Of a stretch of 64,000 bases of DNA, positions 32,310 to 41,429 are shown piece by piece (within the stretch, counting starts at the first letter, position 1; every line of letters starts with the position of its first letter). Under the pieces are notes generated by a model, which saw nothing but the letters and a program-made list of their open reading frames with translations, was not told where the DNA came from and did not search any database. The position numbers and the translations under genes are program-made. This DNA comes from Paractinoplanes pyxinae (GTDB lineage Bacteria; Actinomycetota; Actinomycetes; Mycobacteriales; Micromonosporaceae), in assembly GCF_026626335.1 (NCBI RefSeq), contig NZ_JAPNTZ010000001.1, positions 744,001 through 808,000 of the forward strand. The letters run 5' to 3'.

Positions 32310-34946
32310 GTGGCGGTGAGCGAGAACGCGTACGAGGAAACTGACGTCGTTGTCATCGGGTCGGGCATGGGTGGGATGGCCGCGGCGCGGATGCTCGCCC
32401 AGTTCGGTGGGAAGCGGGTGCTGGTCCTCGAGCAGCACTACACGCCGGGTGGGATGACGCACGAGTTCTCGCGCGAGGGGCGGTTCAAGTTCGGCACCGG
32501 TCTGCACTACATGAGCGGCAACGCGGGGCCGTTCCTCGAGTTCATGACCGACGGGCGGGTGCAGCTGTGGCCGCTGCCCGACGACTACGACGTGCTGCAC
32601 TTCCCGGACTTCGACTTCTCCGTGCCGGCCACCCGCGAGAAGTTTCAGGCCCGCCTCAAGGAGCAGTTCCCGCACGAAGCCGCGGCCATCGACCGGTACT
32701 TCGCGACCGTACGGCGAGCCATGACCGGGCTGGCCGCGCGCAACGTCTTCTCGTCGTTCCCGGCCCCGGTGCGCCGGATGGGTTATCCGGTTGTGGAAAG
32801 GCTGTTCCCGGCGACCTACCGCACCACGCGCGAGCAGATGGCGCGCAGCTTCAACGATCCGCGCCTGCGGGCCGTGCTGGAGGCTCGGTGGGGGCTGTAC
32901 GGGACGCCGCCCGGGGCGAACGCGTTCGGCTATCACGCCGCCGTGCCGACGACCTTCTTCCTGGACGGCACGGCGCATCCGGTCGGCGGTCCGAAGGAGC
33001 TCAACCGGATCGTCCTGGAAATTCTTGCGCGGTACGGCGTGGAAGTGCGCACCCGGCAGCAGGTGCACCGGATCGTGACCGAGCGGGGACGCGTACGGGA
33101 AATCGAAGTGGAGGATCGGGCGTCGGGCCGCACCTATCGCGTGCGCACGCCAACCGTCGTCTCGGCAGCCGGAGTCCGGAACACGTACGCGTTGCTGGGC
33201 CCGGAATGGGCGGACAAGCCGGCCGCGCTGCCGCCCGAGCCGTCGGCGGTCATGCTGTTCCTCGGGCTCGACCGGTCGCCGGCCGCGTTCGGACTGCGCG
33301 GCGAGAACCACTGGTTCATGCCCGACCTGGACGGCCACGACGGGTTCCGGCGCGAGCTGGGCGACGGCACCCTGTACGTCTCGTTCGCGTCCCTCAACAA
33401 CCCGGCCGCCCGCCACCACACCGTCGAACTGCTGGAGCTGGTCGATCCGGCGGCCTTCGCGCAGTGGGAGGGCACCGACGAGCAGAATCGGCCCGAGGAG
33501 TACCGCAAGCTCAAGGAGGAGCTGACCCGGCGGCTGATCGCCCGGCTGGACGAGCGCTGGCCCGGCTTCGCGCGGACTGTCGTGTTCGCCGAACTGGCCA
33601 CCCCGCTCACGTTCGAGAATTTTCAGCACAGCGTGCGCGGCTCGTTCTACGGGCTCGCGGCAACCCCGGAACGCCTGCGGTCGGGAGTGGCCGGGGCTCG
33701 TACGCCAGTCAAGGGTCTCGTCGTGGCGGGGCAGGACGCCTGGGGCTCGGGCGTGGTGGGAGCGCTCGCGGGCGGGCTCATGGCGGCCAATGCTGTGCTG
33801 AGCCCACGCCAGACGGGCGCTATGTGGCGGACCATCCGGGCCCGTCCGGTGCGTGATTCGGCGGCGGTGTGGCAGGGCTATCTGCGGGTCACCGACGTCG
33901 AAGTGCTGACCCCGACCGTACGGAAAATCAGGTTGGCGCCGATGGCCGGCGACACCTTGCCGTTCGCCTTCGCCGCCGGTCAGTACCTGAAAATCGACCT
34001 TCCCGTGGCGGTCGAGCCGATCGAGCGTTCGTATTCCATCTCGAGCGGCCCGGGAACGACGGATCACGTCGAGATTGCGGTCAAGCGCGACCCGGACGGC
34101 CTCGGCTCGACTTTCCTGCATGACGATGTGGCCGCCGGCGACACCCTGCGCGTCAGCGGACCGTTCGGCGAATTCACGTGGCAGGAGAGCGCGGGCACGC
34201 TGCTGCTGATTGCCGGTGGCATCGGGATCACGCCGCTGCTCAGCGTTCTGACCGAGGCCGCGGAATCGGGCCGCACCGGCCGCATCGTGCTGCTGGCCGG
34301 CTGCCGCACCGAGGACGAGATCCCGTTCCGGCGCGAGCTCGAACAGCTTCCGGCCCGCCTGCCCGGCCTCGAGGTGGTCTTCCTCGTGAGCCGCCCGGGC
34401 GACGGCTGGACGGGCCGGCGCGGGCGCATCGACCTCGAAACCCTTCGCCCGTACGCCGATGACGTGACACGCGTGCACCTGTGCGGCCCGGCGCCGATGA
34501 TGCAGGACGTGATCGGCTGGCTCACCGAGCTGGCGGTTCCGCGCGACGCTATCCACACCGAAGCCTTTGTTTCCGGCCGCAGCGCCGAGACCCGCCGCGA
34601 GCGCGCCCACGCCCTCGCGGTCGCCGCCGAGAAGGCCGGCATCACCGGGTACACGATCACCGTCGAGGACCAGACCTTCACCGGTACGCCCGGGCAGACC
34701 CTGCTTGACGCGGCGAACGCGGCCGGTGTGCCGTTCCCGCAGTCGTGCGGCGAGGGATCGTGCGGAACGTGCCGGGTGCGAATCACCGCCGGCGCCTACG
34801 AAACCGACCCTCGCGGCATGTTCTCGGCCGACGAGCTCGCGGCGGGCTGGCGGCTGGCCTGCCAGACCCTGCCCACCGCGGACTTGACGGTCAGCCGGCC
34901 GTCATCCGGTGCGCCAGTTCGAATCGTGAACGGACGCCGAGCTTGA
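32310..34946 (+). CDS. Fusion: CrtISO/phytoene-desaturase-like flavoprotein + FNR reductase + plant-type 2Fe-2S ferredoxin
   Basis: 878 residues from GTG 32310 (GTG 32316 is equally plausible). Residues 1-500 are a carotenoid-isomerase/retinol-saturase-like FAD domain: 'VIGSGMGGMAAARML' (GSGMGG 17-22), 'LEQHYTPGGMTHEF', and C-terminal 'GLVVAGQDAWGSGVVGALAGG'. Residues about 525-765 are a ferredoxin-reductase module with 'RSYS' (573-576) for FAD, 'GGIGITPLL' for NAD(P)H and 'HLCGPAPMM'. The last part is a [2Fe-2S] ferredoxin with Cys813, Cys818, Cys821 and Cys851. So NAD(P)H electrons could pass through FNR FAD and the iron-sulphur centre to the desaturase/reductase domain inside one chain. 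Substrate unknown; perhaps an isoprenoid or polyene. No carotenoid genes are adjacent. The 3' end overlaps the LuxR gene by 56 bases. Confidence 0.87.
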   Translation: MAVSENAYEETDVVVIGSGMGGMAAARMLAQFGGKRVLVLEQHYTPGGMTHEFSREGRFKFGTGLHYMSGNAGPFLEFMTDGRVQLWPLPDDYDVLHFPDFDFSVPATREKFQARLKEQFPHEAAAIDRYFATVRRAMTGLAARNVFSSFPAPVRRMGYPVVERLFPATYRTTREQMARSFNDPRLRAVLEARWGLYGTPPGANAFGYHAAVPTTFFLDGTAHPVGGPKELNRIVLEILARYGVEVRTRQQVHRIVTERGRVREIEVEDRASGRTYRVRTPTVVSAAGVRNTYALLGPEWADKPAALPPEPSAVMLFLGLDRSPAAFGLRGENHWFMPDLDGHDGFRRELGDGTLYVSFASLNNPAARHHTVELLELVDPAAFAQWEGTDEQNRPEEYRKLKEELTRRLIARLDERWPGFARTVVFAELATPLTFENFQHSVRGSFYGLAATPERLRSGVAGARTPVKGLVVAGQDAWGSGVVGALAGGLMAANAVLSPRQTGAMWRTIRARPVRDSAAVWQGYLRVTDVEVLTPTVRKIRLAPMAGDTLPFAFAAGQYLKIDLPVAVEPIERSYSISSGPGTTDHVEIAVKRDPDGLGSTFLHDDVAAGDTLRVSGPFGEFTWQESAGTLLLIAGGIGITPLLSVLTEAAESGRTGRIVLLAGCRTEDEIPFRRELEQLPARLPGLEVVFLVSRPGDGWTGRRGRIDLETLRPYADDVTRVHLCGPAPMMQDVIGWLTELAVPRDAIHTEAFVSGRSAETRRERAHALAVAAEKAGITGYTITVEDQTFTGTPGQTLLDAANAAGVPFPQSCGEGSCGTCRVRITAGAYETDPRGMFSADELAAGWRLACQTLPTADLTVSRPSSGAPVRIVNGRRA

Positions 34947-37605
34947 CGAACGCGTGCCGCAGGTGCGAGCTGACCGTGTGCGGCGACAGGTAGAGCTCGT
35001 CGGCGATCGCCCGGTTGGTCCAGCCCTGCGCGACCAGCCGGGCCACCTTCGTCTCGGACTCGGTGAGCCCGGCCCACCCCGCCTGGGGACGGTTGGGGGC
35101 GCGCCGCCGGACTCCGTGGCCGCGCAACACACCGCGCACCCGTGCGGCATCCCGGTCGGCGCCCATCGCTTCCCATTGGTCGAGCGCCGATCCGAGCAAC
35201 GACAATCCCCGCGTACGGTCGGAGAGCACCACCACCGACCCGGCGTCCTCGGTTACCCGGGCCCGCAACAGCAACCGTTCGTCGTCCTCATGCAGTTCGG
35301 CTGCCTGCCGCAGCAGCTCCGGATCGGCGTTCAGCAAGCCGCGCGCGTGCATGAACGCGGCCACGACCACCGGCTCACCGCGATGCCGATCCGCTTCCTG
35401 AGCCAGCCGATCGACGGCTGCGGCGGCTCTTTCCCGCTTGCCGGCCCGCAACAGCAGGCGTACGAGCGTGGCCACCTCGGCGTGCTCGGTCAGCGTGATG
35501 ACGCGGACGCAGCCGGCGAACACCGCGTCCATCTGCGGCGCGGGGTCCACATCGGCCGGTGCGCCGCGAGCCTCGGCCAGCAGCGCCTGGAGCCACTGGC
35601 CGCGGCCCTGCCACGTGGGCGCGTCGCTCGCTCGCATGTGCGCGGCCATCGCGTCGGCGGCCTTCATCCCGGCCTGGTCGCCGCGGTGGATCGCGACCGC
35701 AGCCAGGATCATGGCGGCCGTGTAGAGATAGCTGACCGTGCCCAGTTCGTGCGACATCGCCTGGATGGCCTCGGCCTCGGCCCGCGCCTCGTCGAACCGC
35801 CCGCCCCGCAGGTGGATCCGGGCCCGCACCATGGCCCACACCCGCGCATTGGCCAGCTGACCGTCGGTCTGGGCGAGCCGGGCGCCGTCCTCGGCCAGCC
35901 GCCACGCGTCGGTCATCCGGCCCGTCGCGTCCAGCATCATCGCCTTCCACCCGTCGGGCAGCGACAGCGAGCGGACCCCGGCCGTCTCGTTGCGCAGCCG
36001 GATGGCGTCGTCGGCCGCGCGCAGGCCGCCGGCCCAGTCACAGGACTGGAAGTCGGCCACCGCCTTCGCCACCAGCACCGCCGAGTCCCGGCCACCGCCG
36101 ATCTCGGCCATGGCGGCGTCGGCCGCGCGCCGGGCCTCATCCGGGCGGCCGACGATGCCCATCGCACCCGAGATGACGGCATGCAGCCGGGCCCGAAGCT
36201 CGGCCGGCAGCCCCTCGTCGGTCAACGCCTCGCGGCAGATCTCGGCCGCCTGTCCGGCCGTCGCGGGCAGGATGGCCTCGGCGATCAGCAGCTGGATGCG
36301 GGCCGTGGCCACCCGGTCGAGCACCGGACCGCTGCGCTCGACGAGTTCGGCCGCCTCCGGGGCCCGGCCGGCCAGCACGAGATGGATGACGGTCTCGGTG
36401 AGCAGCGGGCCCCGATCCGGATCGTCGGGGCGGGTCAGCTCGAACGCCCGCGTGCCGAGCCGAGCCGCGGTGGCCGGGTCACGCCGCCCGATCTCGGTGG
36501 CGGCCCGGCGCAGCAGGGCGATCGCGTCCCGATCGTCGAAGGTGGCCGTTTCCATCACAAGCGCCGCCACCTCGGCCGCGGGCGCCCCCTCGGCCAGGGC
36601 GGCGTCGATCGCCTGCCGGCGCAAGGCTTGGCGCAGCGGCGCGGGCAGGCCGGAGTCGACCGCCTCGCGCACCAGGTCGTGCCGGAATGCGAAGCGGTCG
36701 CCGTCCTCGACGATCAGCTCGGTCTCAAGCACCTCGCGGAGGGGGACGAGCAGGGCAGCCGGGGTGCGGTCGAGCATCCGCGCGAGCTGCTCGGCGGTGA
36801 ACGTACGGCCCAGGACGGACGCCATCTCGACGGCCAGCCGGGCGTCGGGCGACAGCTGCCGGACGTGCCGGCGGATCGACTCGGCGAATCGCAACGGCGG
36901 CCGATCGGACCGTAGCGAGGCCACCCCGCTGGTCACCCGCACGGCCCGCTCGTCGCGCAGACCGTGCAGGAAGTCGAGCAGCAACAGCGGCCGCCCCTGC
37001 GCCCCGGCCAGCATGGCGGCGAGCCGTTCGTCCGGGCGGCCGCCGAGCACGTCCTCCGCGATCTCGGCCACCGCGTCAGATTCCAGGCCTCGTAAGGAAA
37101 TCGCTTCGTCGGCGATCTGCGGGCCGCCGGGCCGCGACGCCAGCACCCACAGGACGGGATCGGCGGCCAGCCGCCGGGTCAGCGACCGAAGCGCGTTGAC
37201 CGTGGCCGGATCGGCCCAGTGCAGGTCGTCGAGGACGATCATCACGGGTGCCTCGAGGGCCGCGCGTTCCAGTCCCTCGTGCACGGTCTGGATGAGCCAG
37301 AACGGCTCGGTCGCCTCCCGCAGCGCGGCCAGGTCGACTGGTGGCCGGGCCGTGTCGGTCAGCGCCTCCAGCAGGAGCCACAGCGGGACACCGGCCGAGG
37401 CGGCCTGCCCGGCGGCGTACAGAACCAAGAAGTTGCGTTCGCGGCCGAAAGCGACGGCCTCGGCCAGCAGCCGGCTCTTGCCGCTGCCGGCGGCGCCCTC
37501 GACGGCGACGAGCCCGCCGGTGCCGGCGCTCAGCTGGTGTACGCGGTCGCGCAGGGCTTCGCGCTCCGAGTCCCGCCCCCGCAGCGGCCACGCCGTCCTC
37601 GTCAT
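34891..37605 (-). CDS. LuxR-family large ATP-binding (LAL) transcriptional regulator
   Basis: 904 residues. N-terminal STAND ATPase with Walker A 'GAAGSGKS' (37-44) and Walker B 'VMIVLDDLHWAD', a long TPR-like helical middle and a C-terminal LuxR helix-turn-helix ('LTESETKVARLVAQGWTNRAI', 'LSPHTVSSHLRHAFVKLGVRS') at residues about 845-898. MalT-like regulators switch on target genes when a ligand binds the helical part. The gene runs convergent into the flavoprotein fusion with 56-base overlap and divergent from the SARP gene at 37739. Target unknown. Confidence 0.93.
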   Translation of the reverse strand: MTRTAWPLRGRDSEREALRDRVHQLSAGTGGLVAVEGAAGSGKSRLLAEAVAFGRERNFLVLYAAGQAASAGVPLWLLLEALTDTARPPVDLAALREATEPFWLIQTVHEGLERAALEAPVMIVLDDLHWADPATVNALRSLTRRLAADPVLWVLASRPGGPQIADEAISLRGLESDAVAEIAEDVLGGRPDERLAAMLAGAQGRPLLLLDFLHGLRDERAVRVTSGVASLRSDRPPLRFAESIRRHVRQLSPDARLAVEMASVLGRTFTAEQLARMLDRTPAALLVPLREVLETELIVEDGDRFAFRHDLVREAVDSGLPAPLRQALRRQAIDAALAEGAPAAEVAALVMETATFDDRDAIALLRRAATEIGRRDPATAARLGTRAFELTRPDDPDRGPLLTETVIHLVLAGRAPEAAELVERSGPVLDRVATARIQLLIAEAILPATAGQAAEICREALTDEGLPAELRARLHAVISGAMGIVGRPDEARRAADAAMAEIGGGRDSAVLVAKAVADFQSCDWAGGLRAADDAIRLRNETAGVRSLSLPDGWKAMMLDATGRMTDAWRLAEDGARLAQTDGQLANARVWAMVRARIHLRGGRFDEARAEAEAIQAMSHELGTVSYLYTAAMILAAVAIHRGDQAGMKAADAMAAHMRASDAPTWQGRGQWLQALLAEARGAPADVDPAPQMDAVFAGCVRVITLTEHAEVATLVRLLLRAGKRERAAAAVDRLAQEADRHRGEPVVVAAFMHARGLLNADPELLRQAAELHEDDERLLLRARVTEDAGSVVVLSDRTRGLSLLGSALDQWEAMGADRDAARVRGVLRGHGVRRRAPNRPQAGWAGLTESETKVARLVAQGWTNRAIADELYLSPHTVSSHLRHAFVKLGVRSRFELAHRMTAG

Positions 37606-37738
37606 CGGGCCCCACGGTAGCCGATCAAGAGGCCGTCCAGAACCGGCCGTACGCCTTCACCTGCGGCAAGTGCTGCCGGTCTTCAACAGCGTCAACTTGT
37701 GTGATGTCCGGGCGGGCCCGGCTTGGTGGGATCGGCTC

Positions 37739-39466
37739 ATGACTTCGCGACTGCGCCTGACCGTGATGGGTCCGCTGCGCGTGTGGCGGGACGACACCGA
37801 ACTGGACGCCGGCCCCCGCCAGCAGCGGTGCCTGCTGGCCCTGCTGCTGGTGCGGGAAGGCCGCCCGGTCAGCATCAACGACTTGGTCAACCTGCTGTGG
37901 GGAACCGAGCCGCCGCCGAGCGCGGTCAACAACATTCACAAGTACGTGGGTTCGCTGCGCCGGCTGCTGGAGCCGGGCCTCCCGCCGAGATCCACCGGCG
38001 CCTACCTGCAGCGCCACCGCATCGGCTACCGCTTCGTGGCCGGCCCGGCAACCCTCGACCTGGCCCTGTTCCGCCGTCTGGTCGCCGCGGCCAGGGCCGG
38101 CGCCGCAGGCAACGGCCCGGTCGAAGCCCTCGACCGCTACGCCGAGGCGCTGCGCCTGGTCCACGGCCCCACCGGCGACGCCCTCTCCGACAGCCCGGCC
38201 GCCACGGCCACGTTCGCCGCCATCGACAACGAGTTCGTAGCCGCCGCCACCGACGCGGCCGAGATAGCCGTGCTGGTGCGACGCCCCATGGAAGTCCTGC
38301 CGTCACTGCGCCTGGCCGCCGAGATGGACCGCCTGAACGAGCCCATCCATGCCGCCCTGGTCACCACGTTGGCCGCCGCCGGCTACCAGGCCGAGTCACT
38401 GGCCGTCCACCGCGGCATCTGCACCCGCCTGGCCGACGAACTGGGCATCGACCCCGGCCGCGAGTTACGCGAGGCCCAACAGCGAGTGCTCACTCAGGCC
38501 GCCGCCCCGCTACCCACCGCCCGCCCAACTCCGGCCGGGATCCCGCTCGCGCAGCTTCCGCCGTCCTCACCGCGCATTGCCGACCGCCCGGTCGGCTCGC
38601 TTGCGCAGTTCGTGTCATCCACGCCGCTTGGTGCCGACCGCCCGGTCGGCCCGCTCGCGCAGCTTCCGCCGTCCGCGCCACTCAGCGCCGACCGCCCGGC
38701 TCGGTCGCTCGCGCAGCTTCCGCCTGCATCGCTGTACGAAAACGATCGCCTGAGCCGGCTGCTCACCGTCGGTCCGGTGATCCCACTGGCGCAGCTGCCG
38801 CCGGATCAACCGTTGTTCACCGGCCGCAAGACCGAACTGGACCGGCTAGCCGAACTGGCCGGCGACCTGCACGACGGCGGCCCGACGGTGATCGCGGTGC
38901 ACGGCGAGGCCGGCGTGGGCAAGTCGACGCTGGTCACCCACTTCGCGCGCCGGACGGCCGGCGACTTCCCCGACGGCCAGCTCCACCTCGACCTGCGCTG
39001 CGGCGTGACCGAGGGTCTGCGTGCCTTCCTGTACGCGCTGGGCATCCGGAAAACGGATATCCCCACCACTTTCGAAGCGATGACCGGCGCCTACCGCAGC
39101 CTGACGGCCACCTCACGGCTCCTGGTCGTCCTGGACAACATTCACGACGCGACGCAGGCGCACGCGTTGGTGCCGAGCGCACCCGGAAGCCTCGTCCTGA
39201 CCCTCAGCCGCGAACCCTTAATTGACCTGGCCGCTTCCGCCGGCGCGTCCCTCGTCCACCTCGACCGCCCGGATCTGCCGGAAGCCCGCGACCTGTTCCG
39301 CGCCCGGCTGCCCGCACACATCCACGCCGATGACGACGCTCTCGATCGCGTAGTCGAGCTGCAGGGGCGTTTGCCGATGGCGTTGGCCGCACTTGCTGCT
39401 CGCCTGTGCGCCAGCCCGGGCCTGTCGCTGGACTCGACCGAGGCTCATTCGCGCGCCGACATCTGA
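37739..39466 (+). CDS. Short SARP/AfsR-type regulator with an unusual repeat linker
   Basis: 575 residues from ATG 37739. Residues 1-95 form an OmpR-type winged helix ('LLALLLVREGRPVSINDLVNLLW', shown to its Trp), 105-255 the BTAD helical domain, and 355 onward an NB-ARC ATPase with Walker A 'GEAGVGKST' (389-397) and 'RLLVVLDNIHD'. It stops soon after the ATPase's small domain, without the TPR tail seen in AfsR (which is about 1000 residues). The linker has 3.7 copies of an 18-residue repeat starting LAQLPPS/LAQF (residues 270-340) plus a fifth core. Antibiotic-pathway activators have this layout. An upstream open frame back to 35990 is only a shadow of the LuxR gene. Confidence 0.87.
   Translation: MTSRLRLTVMGPLRVWRDDTELDAGPRQQRCLLALLLVREGRPVSINDLVNLLWGTEPPPSAVNNIHKYVGSLRRLLEPGLPPRSTGAYLQRHRIGYRFVAGPATLDLALFRRLVAAARAGAAGNGPVEALDRYAEALRLVHGPTGDALSDSPAATATFAAIDNEFVAAATDAAEIAVLVRRPMEVLPSLRLAAEMDRLNEPIHAALVTTLAAAGYQAESLAVHRGICTRLADELGIDPGRELREAQQRVLTQAAAPLPTARPTPAGIPLAQLPPSSPRIADRPVGSLAQFVSSTPLGADRPVGPLAQLPPSAPLSADRPARSLAQLPPASLYENDRLSRLLTVGPVIPLAQLPPDQPLFTGRKTELDRLAELAGDLHDGGPTVIAVHGEAGVGKSTLVTHFARRTAGDFPDGQLHLDLRCGVTEGLRAFLYALGIRKTDIPTTFEAMTGAYRSLTATSRLLVVLDNIHDATQAHALVPSAPGSLVLTLSREPLIDLAASAGASLVHLDRPDLPEARDLFRARLPAHIHADDDALDRVVELQGRLPMALAALAARLCASPGLSLDSTEAHSRADI
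38546..38760 (+). repeat. 54-bp in-frame tandem repeat in the SARP linker
   Basis: Units start at 38546, 38600, 38654 and 38708 and encode about 18 residues each beginning LAQ-L/F and ending ADRPVG/ARS; a detached fifth LAQLPP core appears at 38794. The DNA copies differ at roughly a fifth of positions, so the expansion is not recent. Confidence 0.85.
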
Positions 39467-39469
39467 GGG

Positions 39470-39650
39470 TGTGCGCAGCCGAGCGAACGCGCATTCGCTG
39501 ACGGCTGGGAATGCGCATAGTTGAGCGAACGTGCATTCCGCTGGCGGTTTTGGTCGGGGGGCTGCGCAAGGGTGAGCGAACGCCCATTTGCTGGCGGTTG
39601 TGGGATGGGGTGTGCGCGAAGGTGAGCGAACGTGCACTCGGCTGGCTGCG
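39470..39650. repeat. Four-copy 45-50-bp repeat between convergent genes
   Basis: Units near 39470, 39512, 39561 and 39610 share TGCGCA-n-GAGCGAACGtGCATTcGCTGGCGGTT. Their core TGAGCG also occurs in the 6237-6485 array, and both arrays sit between convergent stop codons, though period and consensus differ. No gene, spacer pattern or promoter was recognised. Confidence 0.7.
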
Positions 39651-39719
39651 ACGGCCGTTAGCCCACCAGCAGTCGAGCGGGCCCGGGCGTGCAAGGGGTC
39701 TGCGTGTGGGAAAGGCGGT

Positions 39720-41330
39720 TCAGGTGTTGGTCAGGGCTGCGTGGACTGAGGAGACGGCGGCGGCGCCTTCGCCTACGGCTGTGGCTACTCGTTTGGTGGA
39801 GCCGGAGCGTAGGTCGCCTACGGCGAAGACTCGGGGGGTGCTGGTTTGGTAGGGGAGGGGTTGGGCGTCGGTCAGGACGAAGCCGTTGGGGTCTCGGGCT
39901 ACTCCGGTGAGCCAGTCGGATACGGGGGTGGCGCCTATGAAGCAGAACAGGGCCGCGCAGTCGAGGCGTTGCTTGTCGCCTGTAGTGCGTTCGATCACGA
40001 TCGAGTCGAGTAGCTCGGGGCCGTCCAGCTCGCGCACCGTTGAGCCGGTGTGCAGGCGGATCCTGGGGTCCGCCTGGATTCGGTCGGCCAGGTAGGACGA
40101 CATGCCGGAACGTAGGTCGGCGGCCCGGACTATCAGGTCTACCGTCGCGCCGTGGGCTACCAGCGACAGGGCGGCCTGGCCGCTTGAGTTGGCGCCTCCG
40201 ACCACGGCGACGGGCCGGTTCTCGTAGCCCCGCACATCCAGTTCGGTGGCGGCGTAGCGGATACACCCTCCGTTCTCGAAGCGGTCCCACTCGGGCACGT
40301 CCAGGCGGCGGTAGTGGGCGCCGGTGGCCGCGATGACCGCCCGGGACTCGATGCGTGTGCCGTCCGCCAGCAGCACGGCCGGGCCGGCCGGGTCGAGCCC
40401 CGCGACCACGCAGGGGGAGTGGATCCGTACGCCGAACTTGAGGGCCTGGATCATGGCTAGGCGCGTCAAATGCTCGCCGCTGACGCCCTGGGGAAAGCCG
40501 AGGTAGTTCTCGATGCGGGCGCTCTTTGCGGCTTGGCCACCTAGACCCTGACGATCCAGCAGCACTGTGGATAACCCCTCCGACGCGGCGTAGACGGCCG
40601 CGGCCAGCCCGGCCGGGCCCGCGCCCACCACGACGACGTCGGCCGATCCTTCGCCGGGACGGTAGGTGAGCCCGAGGGCCTGCGCGACCGTTCCGGGTGT
40701 GGCTGACCGCAGGGCCGAGCCCCGGATGATCGCGGCCGGCAGGTCGTCCTCGTCCAGCGCGGCGGCCAGCATCACGGCGCGACCGGATGTTGTATCCGCT
40801 TCCAGCCATGAGTGCGGCAGGAGCAACTGGTTCACGTACGTCCGCAAGGCGAGTGAGGCCGCCGCGTCGGCCCGGCCGACGATTTCCAGTGCGCTCCCGG
40901 CCGCCTCGGCGATGACGTCACGCCGTACGCGGAAGGCCTCCATCAACACGTCGCCCAGGTCCACCTGCTCGGCGATCACGCGGCGCACCGCCGCCGCGCC
41001 GATCCGCACGACCGTTCCGGCCGAGACCACCCGGGCCGTCAAGTAGACGTGCTGGCCGGTCAGCAGATTGAGCTCACCGAGGAAGTCGCCCGGTCCGGCG
41101 CGGTAGATCAGCCGTTCCGGCTCGAGCACCGTGGCGTCCCGCACGATGTCCACGGCGGCCGTGGTGAGCAGGAAGAAGTCGTACGAACGGTCGCCCGTTG
41201 CGTACAGGTCGCGGCCGGCCTCGACGTGCTCGGCCGCACCGTACGCGGCCAGGCGGCGGAACTGCTCGTCGGTGAGAAGCGGTCCGCTCGGCAGGGGCAT
41301 GGCCGCAGTCTGCTCGGGTGCAGTGGACAT
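39720..41330 (-). CDS. cNMP-binding-domain / thioredoxin-reductase-like FAD oxidoreductase
   Basis: 536 residues. Residues 21-130 match a cyclic-nucleotide-binding (CRP/FNR-type) beta-roll ('GDFLGELNLLTG'), 155-225 a small thioredoxin-like linker domain, and 230-530 a thioredoxin-reductase fold with FAD motif 'VVVVGAGPAG' (232-241) and NADPH motif 'VVGGANSSGQAA' (376-387). The redox CxxC of true thioredoxin reductase is absent: the place reads 'GGCIRYAATELD' (354-365). So electrons cannot reach thioredoxin in the classical way. Enzymes of this sensor-reductase family are uncharacterised. No DNA-binding domain was seen. Confidence 0.88.
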   Translation of the reverse strand: MSTAPEQTAAMPLPSGPLLTDEQFRRLAAYGAAEHVEAGRDLYATGDRSYDFFLLTTAAVDIVRDATVLEPERLIYRAGPGDFLGELNLLTGQHVYLTARVVSAGTVVRIGAAAVRRVIAEQVDLGDVLMEAFRVRRDVIAEAAGSALEIVGRADAAASLALRTYVNQLLLPHSWLEADTTSGRAVMLAAALDEDDLPAAIIRGSALRSATPGTVAQALGLTYRPGEGSADVVVVGAGPAGLAAAVYAASEGLSTVLLDRQGLGGQAAKSARIENYLGFPQGVSGEHLTRLAMIQALKFGVRIHSPCVVAGLDPAGPAVLLADGTRIESRAVIAATGAHYRRLDVPEWDRFENGGCIRYAATELDVRGYENRPVAVVGGANSSGQAALSLVAHGATVDLIVRAADLRSGMSSYLADRIQADPRIRLHTGSTVRELDGPELLDSIVIERTTGDKQRLDCAALFCFIGATPVSDWLTGVARDPNGFVLTDAQPLPYQTSTPRVFAVGDLRSGSTKRVATAVGEGAAAVSSVHAALTNT

Positions 41331-41429
41331 GCGATGGATCGACCGGAGTCACCACTCCAGTTGTGATCCAGTCCTCGTCCACGGCCTGTTCCTAGCCTCG
41401 GCCCTCAAGATCTGACGAGGGGGACAGAA

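Noticed and set aside
35990..37738. N-terminal extension of the SARP gene (583 more codons)
   Set aside because: It is antisense to the LuxR-LAL gene and Ser/Arg-rich without any domain; the SARP winged helix starts at 37739.
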